A stretch of DNA of 13,603 nucleotides, taken from NCBI GenBank assembly GCA_937883885.1, contig CAKZXL010000682.1, forward strand, positions 1 to 13,603. The letters are read 5' to 3'. This DNA comes from an uncultured Aquincola sp. (GTDB taxonomy: Bacteria > Pseudomonadota > Gammaproteobacteria > Burkholderiales > Burkholderiaceae). The notes under the pieces are model-generated. The model made no database searches. It saw only the letters and a program-made list of their open reading frames with translations, and was not told where the DNA came from. The position numbers were made by a program, and so were the translations under genes. Shown one piece after another: positions 7,549-13,603 of this stretch. Position 1 is the stretch's first letter. Each line of letters opens with the position of its first letter.

Positions 7549-9611
7549 TGTCCATGCCTACCTTGAACCAGCCGCTGCACCGGCGCACCGCCCCTTCGGC
7601 CGTGGCCATGGGCGTGCTGCTGATGCTGTCCCACCTGGCCCATGCGGAGCCGGCCGCCACGGTGCTGTTCGCCTCCGGCGACGTACACATCCGCTCGGCC
7701 CAGGGCGTGGTGCGCGCGCCCACCAAGGGCGCCGTGGTCGACTCGGGCGACACCGTGGAAACCGGGCGCGGCAAGCTGCAGCTGCGGATGGTGGACGGCG
7801 CCATGATGTCGCTGAACGAAGAGACGGTGCTGCGCCTGGACGAGTACCACTTGGCCAGCGCGGCGGGTGACGACGAGAAGGGCTTCATGAGCCTGGTCAA
7901 GGGCGGGCTGCGCACCATCAGCGGCAGCATCGGCAAGGCCCGCCAGGATCGCTACAAGCTGGACACGCCGGCCGGCACCATCGGCATCCGCGGCACCGAA
8001 TACGCCGCTGCGCTGGACCAGGGCCTGCGCGTGAGCGTGTTCGGCGGCCGCGTGGCCGTGTGCAACGACGGCGGCTGCGTCGACGTGCCCAAGGGCTTCG
8101 GCGCGGTGACGCCCAACAAGTCGGTACGCCCGGCCGTGAGCACCAAGCTGGCCGTGGTGGTGACCCCGGCCGAGACTACCAGCACGTCGGCCGCGGCCGA
8201 ATCGGCGCCGGCCCAGGAATCGGCTGCGGCCACCACCACGAGCACCAGCACCACCACCAACACGGCCGCCGCTGCGCCGCTGGCCGCCGCCGTGCCCAGC
8301 ACGCCGGTGACCACCACCGAAGGCGAACGCGTGGCCCGCTACGTGGCCGCCGTGCTGTCGTCGCCCGACCCGGTGCTGCCCAGCCCGGCGCCCGCGCCCG
8401 CCACCGGCGAAGACGTGCTGCCCGGCATGGGCACCGGTGCCACGCCGGCCCCGCCGCGCGGCAATGCGCCGATCACCATCACGCCGGCGCCGCTGCCGCC
8501 GGCGCCGCCCGCACCGGCACCGGCACCCGCACCAGCGCCGGATGCTTCGCCGGCGCCTGCGCCCGCGCCAACGCCGGCACCTTCGCCGACGCCGACGCCA
8601 GCGCCTTCGCCCGGCGCCGCGCCTGCCCCCAGCCCGGTGCCCGCCCCGGCACCCAGCCCGGCCCAGCCCGACGTGACCACTCCGGCACCGTCCCCGGCGC
8701 CAGCGCCAGCGCCCGGCAACGCGCCGGCCCCCGCACCCGCGCCGACGCCAGCGCCCTCTCCGGCACCGGCACCGGCACCGGCACCAGCGCCCGACACGCC
8801 CGAAGGCCCCAAGCCCGGCGGCCCCGGGACCGCACCGTCACCGGCACCCGCACCGCAACCCCCGGGCGCCCGCGTGCCGCTGCCCAATGGCGTGGGCACC
8901 GTGGCCCTGGTGTGGACCAACGACAAGGGCGATCCTGGCTCGGGCCTGACGACGGGCGAGCGGACCTTCGCGCCCAACACCGGCCTGACGGACCTGGACG
9001 AAGCCGGTGCCAAGGGCAAGAAGATCCTGGACAAGGGCGTGCCGGTGGACCCCGGCGCCGACGGCAAGGTGGCCTGGGGCCGCTGGACCGGCGGCGAGTC
9101 CAAGGTCAACGACGGCAACGACGACGACAAGGGCAAGGACAAAGGCAAGGGCAAAGGCAAGATCGCCACGCTGCACTACGTGGCCTTCGTCGGCCAGCCC
9201 TCGCTGCCCGCCTTCGGCAGCTATGGCTCCTTCGCATCGACCGCGCCCACGGTCACGTCCGACGGCAAGCTGGTGGCCGTCGGGGTCATCAACTCGGCCA
9301 CCGGCCGGGTGAACCTGGCGCTCACGCGCCTTTTCGGGGGCACGGCCACCTACCAGCTCAACGTGCCGGTGTCGGGCCAGACCTTCTCGCTCAGCGGCAT
9401 CGCCACGCAGCTGGGCAGCTTCGGCTTCGAGGGCGTTTCGCTCATCACCAGCACCGGCAACGGCTGCAACGGCGGCTGCAAGGGCACGCTGGGCGATGGC
9501 GTCTCGGTGCGCGGGCTGCTGGGCGGCACCGGCAACAGCCGGCTGGGCGTGACCTACGGCTTCGACAGCCGGCTGGGCAACGTCACCGGCGTGATCGTCT
9601 TCAAGCCTTGA
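7548..9611 (+). CDS. Exported FecR-domain protein with Pro/Ala stalk and C-terminal beta domain
   Basis: The product has 687 residues. A Sec signal (VAMGVLLMLSHLAHA) has a cleavage site after Ala33; there is no lipobox Cys. Residues about 38-190 form a FecR domain (PF04773), seen in VLFASGDVHIRS, GDTVETGRGKLQLRMVDG and DTPAGTIGIRGTEYAA, with Cys172 and Cys177 close together. A Thr/Ser/Ala linker is followed by a Pro/Ala stalk at about 312-439. A C-terminal domain (445-687) contains WGRW (510-513), a Lys/Gly/Asp run (KGKDKGKGKGK), about eight beta strands, a CNGGC pair (640-644), and a Gly-rich end (RLGVTYGF, VTGVIVFKP). That end resembles the barrel end of TbpB-type Slam substrates. Classic FecR proteins pass signals from outer-membrane receptors to sigma factors, but no sigma factor or TonB receptor is nearby. 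I infer an envelope or surface protein exported with help from the preceding barrel. FecR fold is confident; cargo role is inference. Confidence 0.85.
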   Translation: MSMPTLNQPLHRRTAPSAVAMGVLLMLSHLAHAEPAATVLFASGDVHIRSAQGVVRAPTKGAVVDSGDTVETGRGKLQLRMVDGAMMSLNEETVLRLDEYHLASAAGDDEKGFMSLVKGGLRTISGSIGKARQDRYKLDTPAGTIGIRGTEYAAALDQGLRVSVFGGRVAVCNDGGCVDVPKGFGAVTPNKSVRPAVSTKLAVVVTPAETTSTSAAAESAPAQESAAATTTSTSTTTNTAAAAPLAAAVPSTPVTTTEGERVARYVAAVLSSPDPVLPSPAPAPATGEDVLPGMGTGATPAPPRGNAPITITPAPLPPAPPAPAPAPAPAPDASPAPAPAPTPAPSPTPTPAPSPGAAPAPSPVPAPAPSPAQPDVTTPAPSPAPAPAPGNAPAPAPAPTPAPSPAPAPAPAPAPDTPEGPKPGGPGTAPSPAPAPQPPGARVPLPNGVGTVALVWTNDKGDPGSGLTTGERTFAPNTGLTDLDEAGAKGKKILDKGVPVDPGADGKVAWGRWTGGESKVNDGNDDDKGKDKGKGKGKIATLHYVAFVGQPSLPAFGSYGSFASTAPTVTSDGKLVAVGVINSATGRVNLALTRLFGGTATYQLNVPVSGQTFSLSGIATQLGSFGFEGVSLITSTGNGCNGGCKGTLGDGVSVRGLLGGTGNSRLGVTYGFDSRLGNVTGVIVFKP
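8481..8865 (+). repeat. In-frame Pro/Ala-rich low-complexity repeat tract
   Basis: About 385 bp of GC-rich hexamer-like DNA (GCACCG, GCGCCA, GCGCCC variants) encode about 128 residues, mostly Pro-Ala pairs with interspersed Thr, Ser, Asp and Gly. The purest runs are around 8513-8530 and 8760-8790. Because the unit is six bases, slippage would change stalk length without a frameshift. It probably forms an extended spacer between the FecR and C-terminal domains. Confidence 0.8.
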
Positions 9612-9622
9612 TGGGCTGAGCC

Positions 9623-11857
9623 ATGGACCTGTCCGACCTGCACCGCCTGCAGGCACCGCCCGGTGCCGCGCCCGCCACCGAAGCGGGCGCCATCCGCGGC
9701 CGGCTGCTGCTGGCCACCGGCAATGCCGGGCCGGGGCCGGCGGCCCGCACCGAGGCCCTGCTGGGCAACCTGCGCCAGGCCCGCTTCATGGTGCGGCGGG
9801 TGGACATGGCCGAAGCCAGCGACGTGGTGGCCCTGACGCCGGCCGACGCCTTGCTGATCCATGCCGCCGACGCACCGGCCGAGATGCTGGCGCTGATCCG
9901 CCAGCTGCGCCGCCACCCGGCCTGCGCCCAGCTGCCGGTGGTGGTGATCGCCGCGCCCGGGCTGGACGCGATGCGCGGCCCCGCGATGGTGGCCGGTGCC
10001 ACCCACTGGCTGAGCGAGCCGGTGCACCTGGCCGGGCTGACCAGCATCCTGATGCACTGCACGCTGATGAACCGGCTGCAAGGCGTGGCCCCGGCCGCAC
10101 CGCCGCGGCCCACCATCGAGCACCTGGACACGCTGATCGACACCGGCCTGCGGCTGGCGATGGAACGCGACCGCGCCAGGCTGCTGCGCCACCTGCTGGC
10201 CTCGGGCCAGAAGCTGCTGCATTGCGATGGCGGCACCATGTACATGGTGACCGAGCGCGACACCCTGCGCTTTGAGATGCGCACCCGCGACGACGCCCTG
10301 CCCAGCCTGGAGATCCCGCTGCGCGACGCGGCCACCGGCCAGCCCAACCAGAACTACGTGTCGGTGTACACCGCCGTGCACAACCGCTCGGTGGTGATCG
10401 ACGACGTGTATGCCGAGACACGCTTCGACCTCACCGGCACCCGCGCCTTCGACGCCCAGAGCGGCTACCGCACGGTGTCGATGCTGGCGGTGCCCATCTC
10501 GCCGCGCGGCGGCCAGGCGGTGGGCGTGCTGCAGTTCTTCAATGCGCTGGACCGCCACAGCGGCGAGGTGGTGCCCTTCGACGCGCGCATGGTGCAGCTG
10601 GTGGAAGCGCTGGCCGCGCAGGCCGCGGTGGCGCTGGACAACATCGCGCTGGTGGAATCGCAGAAGCAGCTGATGGAAAGCCTCATCCGCCTGCTGGCCA
10701 CCGCGATCGACGCCAAGAGCTCCTACACCGGCCGCCACTGCGAACGTGTGCCCGAGCTGGCCATGATGCTGGCCCAGGCCGCCTGCGACACGCAGCAGGG
10801 CCCGCTGGCCGACTTCCGCTTTGCCAGCGAAGCCGAGTGGCAGGAGTTCCGCATCGGCGCCTGGCTGCACGATTGCGGCAAGGTGACCACGCCCGAGTAC
10901 GTGATCGACAAGGCCACCAAGCTCGAGACCATCCACAACCGCATCCACGAGGTGCGCATGCGCTTCGAGGTGCTGTGGCGCGACCTGGAGATCGAAGAGC
11001 TGCGCGCCAGCGCCGCCGGGGCGCTGACGCCCGAGCTGCAGCAAGGCTTTGCCGCACGCCGCCAGGCGCTGCAGGACAACTTCGCCTTCATCGCCCAGTG
11101 CAACCTGGGCAGCGAGGCCATGCGCGACGAAGACCTGGCCCGCCTGCAGGCGCTGGCCCAGGTGACCTGGGTGCGCCACTTCGACGACCGGCTGGGCCTG
11201 TCGGCGGCCGAGCTGGACCGCCGCCGCAACCAGCCCCCCGCCCCGCTGCCCGCGGTGGAACCGCTGCTGGCCGACAAGGCCCACGACGTGATCCAGCGGC
11301 CGCCCGAGCAGGCGCTGGACCCGGCCTTCGGCTTTCACATGGCCGTGCCGCAGCACCTGTACAACCTGGGCGAGCTGCACAACCTGGGCGTGCGCCGCGG
11401 CACCCTGACCGCTGAAGAACGCTACAAGATCAACGAGCACATGGTGCACACCATCATGATGCTGGAGCGCATGCCCTTTCCGAAGGAGCTGCGGCGCGTG
11501 CCCGAATACGCCGGCACCCACCATGAGCGCATGGACGGCAAGGGCTACCCGCGTGCCTTGCAGGCACACGAGCTGTCGGTGCCCTCACGCATCATGGCGG
11601 TGGCCGACGTGTTCGAGGCACTCACCGCTTCCGACCGGCCGTACAAGAAGGCCAAGACGCTGTCGGAGGCCCTGACCGTGATGCGCGGCATGGCCGGCGA
11701 CCATGTCGATCCGCATGTGTTCAACCTCTTCCTCAGCTCGGGCGTGTTCCTCGAATTCGCGCGCAAGCACCTGAACCCCGATCAGATCGACGTGGCCGAT
11801 GGCAGCGCCTTCATGGTCGATGCCACGCCGCAAGAGCCCCGCGATGCCGGCCGCTGA
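9623..11857 (+). CDS. Pseudo-receiver-GAF-HD-GYP protein, probable c-di-GMP phosphodiesterase
   Basis: The product has 744 cytoplasmic residues. Residues about 25-140 have the pattern of a response-regulator receiver (hydrophobic strands LLLA, DALLIHA, LPVVVIAA, then GATHWLSEP), but the phospho-acceptor Asp is His, the Thr is Ala and the Lys is Glu, so it should not be phosphorylated. A GAF domain follows at about 175-345 (LHCDGGTMYMV, MLAVPISPRGGQAVGVLQFFN, then the helix LAAQAAVALDNIAL). The HD-GYP domain spans about 355-715: HD at 416-417 in WLHDCGK, His606, the HHERMDGKGYP signature at 633-643, and VADVFEALTASDRPYKKA. All usual metal ligands are present, so activity on c-di-GMP is likely. 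About 190 residues separate the HD pair from His606, where about 30 is usual. The start is 11 bases after the FecR stop, with only a weak purine stretch upstream. Its end overlaps the next gene by 14 bases. Confidence 0.92.
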   Translation: MDLSDLHRLQAPPGAAPATEAGAIRGRLLLATGNAGPGPAARTEALLGNLRQARFMVRRVDMAEASDVVALTPADALLIHAADAPAEMLALIRQLRRHPACAQLPVVVIAAPGLDAMRGPAMVAGATHWLSEPVHLAGLTSILMHCTLMNRLQGVAPAAPPRPTIEHLDTLIDTGLRLAMERDRARLLRHLLASGQKLLHCDGGTMYMVTERDTLRFEMRTRDDALPSLEIPLRDAATGQPNQNYVSVYTAVHNRSVVIDDVYAETRFDLTGTRAFDAQSGYRTVSMLAVPISPRGGQAVGVLQFFNALDRHSGEVVPFDARMVQLVEALAAQAAVALDNIALVESQKQLMESLIRLLATAIDAKSSYTGRHCERVPELAMMLAQAACDTQQGPLADFRFASEAEWQEFRIGAWLHDCGKVTTPEYVIDKATKLETIHNRIHEVRMRFEVLWRDLEIEELRASAAGALTPELQQGFAARRQALQDNFAFIAQCNLGSEAMRDEDLARLQALAQVTWVRHFDDRLGLSAAELDRRRNQPPAPLPAVEPLLADKAHDVIQRPPEQALDPAFGFHMAVPQHLYNLGELHNLGVRRGTLTAEERYKINEHMVHTIMMLERMPFPKELRRVPEYAGTHHERMDGKGYPRALQAHELSVPSRIMAVADVFEALTASDRPYKKAKTLSEALTVMRGMAGDHVDPHVFNLFLSSGVFLEFARKHLNPDQIDVADGSAFMVDATPQEPRDAGR

Positions 11858-12719
11858 CCCCTGGGCCGTGCTGGCCGCCGCCCCCCTGCCCCCCACCCCC
11901 GCCAGCGCCGAGCGGGCGGCCGACGCGCTGACGCGCCTGATGGCGGTGGTGGCCGCGATGCCGCTGAAGGTGTCCGCCACCTGGCAGCGCACCACCGCTG
12001 CGCTGGCGGCCAGCGGCGCCGCCTGCGCCGCCGTCACGCGGGCCGGCAACCGCATCGCACAGTGGATCGACCACCATGCGCCGCAGGCCGACCGCCATGG
12101 CTACCACAACCGCCAGCATGTGTGCGAGGTGATGCTGGCCGCCGCCTTCCTGGGCCGGCTGCACGGACTGCCGGTGCCGCAGCTGCAACTGCTGCTGCTG
12201 GCCGCGCTGGTGCACGACCTGGACCACCCCGGCCAGCCGCAGCGCCACTTCGTGGCCGAGCGGCGGGCGCTGGTGCAGTGCCAGCCCTTCCTGGCGGGTG
12301 CGCAGGTGCCGGCAGCAGACCAGCAACGCCTGGCCACGCTGGTGCTGGCCACCGAGCCGCATGAAGGCGTGCCGCATGCGCTGGCCTGCCAGGCGGCTGT
12401 CGGCAGCCGGCCCGCGCCGCCTGCGCCCGCCCACGCGCCCGAGCTGCAGCAGCTGCAGCAGGACTCTTCGCTGGCCCGGCTGGCCTGCCTGCTCTGCGAA
12501 GCCGACATCCTGCCTTCGGTGGGCCTGACGCCGGCCTATGCGCTGAGCCTGCATGCGCGGCTGGCCGCCGAATGGGGCCGGCCGCTGGCACCCTCGGACA
12601 AGCTGCAGTTCGTCGAACGCACGCTGGCCCAGGGCACCGTGGGCAGCTTCTTCACGCCCAACGTGCAGCGGCTGCAGCAGCTGCTGCGTGCCCCGCTGGA
12701 CCGCCATGCGCTGGCTTGA
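11844..12719 (+). CDS. Class I (HD-type) cyclic nucleotide phosphodiesterase
   Basis: The product has 291 residues and shows the class I 3',5'-cyclic nucleotide phosphodiesterase signatures: YHNRQHVCEV (Y87, H88, N89, H92), HDLDHPG (H124-H128), and a later Asp in LLCEADILPSVG. These metal ligands suit hydrolysis of cAMP or cGMP. No regulatory domain and no membrane segment is seen, so it is probably cytoplasmic. A Pro/Ala stretch at about 190-205 (RPAPPAPAHAP) looks like a loop. I chose the ATG at 11844, preceded by AAGAG about eight bases upstream, over an in-frame ATG at 11799 that would need a 59-base overlap. It overlaps the HD-GYP gene by 14 bases at its start and the CHASE2 gene by 14 bases at its end, so tight co-translation is likely. 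Placed beside a probable cyclase, it would set that messenger's level. Specificity (cAMP or cGMP) cannot be read from sequence. Confidence 0.87.
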   Translation: MPAADPWAVLAAAPLPPTPASAERAADALTRLMAVVAAMPLKVSATWQRTTAALAASGAACAAVTRAGNRIAQWIDHHAPQADRHGYHNRQHVCEVMLAAAFLGRLHGLPVPQLQLLLLAALVHDLDHPGQPQRHFVAERRALVQCQPFLAGAQVPAADQQRLATLVLATEPHEGVPHALACQAAVGSRPAPPAPAHAPELQQLQQDSSLARLACLLCEADILPSVGLTPAYALSLHARLAAEWGRPLAPSDKLQFVERTLAQGTVGSFFTPNVQRLQQLLRAPLDRHALA

Positions 12720-13603
12720 GGCGCTGCGCCGGCACGGCCTGTGGCTGCTGCCGGCCACCACGCTGGCGCTGGTGCTGGCGGTGGCCTGGCGCGACCCGGG
12801 CACGCTGCGCGGCCTGCGGCATGCGGTGTTCGACCAGGCGCAGCGCTGGTCGCCCCGGGTGTACGAACCGGCGCCGGTGCTCATCGTCGACATCGACGAA
12901 GAAAGCCTGCGCCGCGTGGGCCAGTGGCCCTGGCCTCGCACCCGCGTGGCCGAGCTGGTGGGCCGCCTGCAGCAGGGCGGCGCCGCCGCGGTGGGCCTGG
13001 ACGTGGTGTTTGCCGAAGCCGACCGCACCTCGCCGCGTGAACTGCTCAAGTCCACCCGACTGCCGCCTGCCGCCGCGCGGGCCCTGGCCACCCTGCCCGA
13101 CCACGACGAGGTGCTGGCCCAGACCCTGCGCGCCGGCCCGGTGGCGCTGGGCTTTGCGCTCGATGGGGCCGACGGCGCCGCTGGCGCAACGGCCACCGGC
13201 CACGATGGCGGGGGCGCCGGAGTGGACGACGGCACCGCTTGCCAGTCGCCCGCCGGCTTCGTCACTTTGGGTGGCGCGGCCGATGCGCAGCTGAGGTCTT
13301 TCCACGGCTGCGTGCAGAGCATCGCGGTGCTCACCGCCGCCGCGCCCGGCCATGGCGCGCTGAGCTTCATCCCCGATGAAGACGGCGTGCTGCGCCGGCT
13401 GCCGCTGCTGTTCGACCTGCAGGGTCGGCTGGTGCCTTCACTGGCCGCCGAAACCCTGCGCCTGGCCCTGGGCACCAACCGCTACACCGTGCAGGCCGCG
13501 CCCGACGATGGCGGCGTGATCGGTCTGCGGCTGGGGCAGCTGCGCATCCCGACCACGGCCGATGCATCGATGTGGGTGCACTACACGCCGCCGCAGCCGG
13601 CGC
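12706..13603 (+). CDS. CHASE2-domain sensor, probable adenylate/guanylate cyclase (3' partial)
   Basis: The first 299 codons are present and the frame is open to the window end. A transmembrane helix lies at about 12-28 (LWLLPATTLALVLAVAW). An extracytoplasmic CHASE2 domain follows (PF05226): FDQAQRW at 42-48, VLIVDIDEESL at 58-68, WPWPR at 74-78, GLDVVFAE at 97-104, and the later FIPDEDGVLRRLPLL. Between them a Gly/Ala/Asp-rich stretch (about 152-185) looks like an inserted loop. CHASE2 is usually followed by three transmembrane helices and a cyclase, kinase or GGDEF output, all beyond this window. A class III cyclase is my best guess because the preceding gene encodes a cyclic nucleotide phosphodiesterase and because I recall CHASE2 cyclases next to FecR genes elsewhere. 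The start overlaps the phosphodiesterase stop by 14 bases, with only a weak Shine-Dalgarno. Confidence 0.9.
   Translation, partial: MRWLEALRRHGLWLLPATTLALVLAVAWRDPGTLRGLRHAVFDQAQRWSPRVYEPAPVLIVDIDEESLRRVGQWPWPRTRVAELVGRLQQGGAAAVGLDVVFAEADRTSPRELLKSTRLPPAAARALATLPDHDEVLAQTLRAGPVALGFALDGADGAAGATATGHDGGGAGVDDGTACQSPAGFVTLGGAADAQLRSFHGCVQSIAVLTAAAPGHGALSFIPDEDGVLRRLPLLFDLQGRLVPSLAAETLRLALGTNRYTVQAAPDDGGVIGLRLGQLRIPTTADASMWVHYTPPQPA

Noticed and set aside
8060..9619. Open plus-strand frame shifted against the FecR gene, and a Gly/Ala-rich minus-strand frame at 8339-9169
   Set aside because: Both are translations of the low-complexity Pro/Ala tract in wrong frames (Arg-rich or Gly-Ala-rich) and contain no protein-like motif.
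9554..11569. Long minus-strand frame opposite the HD-GYP gene
   Set aside because: It is His/Gln/Val-rich shadow sequence; the plus strand has intact GAF and HD-GYP motifs.
11811..13478. Long minus-strand frame opposite the phosphodiesterase and CHASE2 genes
   Set aside because: It spans two real, overlapping plus-strand genes and has no recognisable content.

Overview
The window looks like chromosomal DNA of a high-GC beta-proteobacterium, probably Burkholderiales. This rests on the very high GC at third codon positions, tight gene packing, and the types of gene present. It is an inference from style, not from a marker gene. I found no tRNA, rRNA, CRISPR array, insertion sequence or phage gene.

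Left half, minus strand (52-5867): a two-gene transcription unit. A membrane-anchored TPR protein of 1160 residues comes first, with a very good ribosome binding site and a plausible promoter. It is followed by a Tat-exported, phosphocholine-type phospholipase C. The TPR stop codon overlaps an in-frame ATG of the phospholipase as ATGA, so translation may be coupled. Bases 1-30 may be the last codons of a plus-strand gene converging on the phospholipase.

Middle (5868-6147): a 280-bp divergent intergenic region. It holds the promoter candidate for the TPR gene, a perfect short inverted repeat, and two exact copies of a 10-bp partly palindromic sequence.

Right half, plus strand (6148 to the end): five genes packed as one operon, with junctions of 1 nt overlap, 11 nt gap, 14 nt overlap and 14 nt overlap. 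They encode (1) an outer-membrane beta-barrel with periplasmic TPRs, like Slam/DUF560 translocators; (2) an exported FecR-domain protein with a long Pro/Ala stalk and a C-terminal all-beta domain resembling Slam cargo barrels; (3) a pseudo-receiver-GAF-HD-GYP protein, probably a c-di-GMP phosphodiesterase; (4) an HD-type class I cyclic nucleotide phosphodiesterase; (5) the N-terminal part of a CHASE2 sensor, probably a class III adenylate/guanylate cyclase whose catalytic domain lies beyond the window.

My reading is that the operon joins an envelope or surface module (translocator plus FecR-type cargo) to a two-messenger module: cyclic nucleotide synthesis and breakdown by the CHASE2 protein and the class I phosphodiesterase, and c-di-GMP breakdown by the HD-GYP protein. 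The CHASE2 domain would sit in the periplasm, where it could sense the state of the FecR protein. The domain assignments are well supported by motifs; the functional link is inference.
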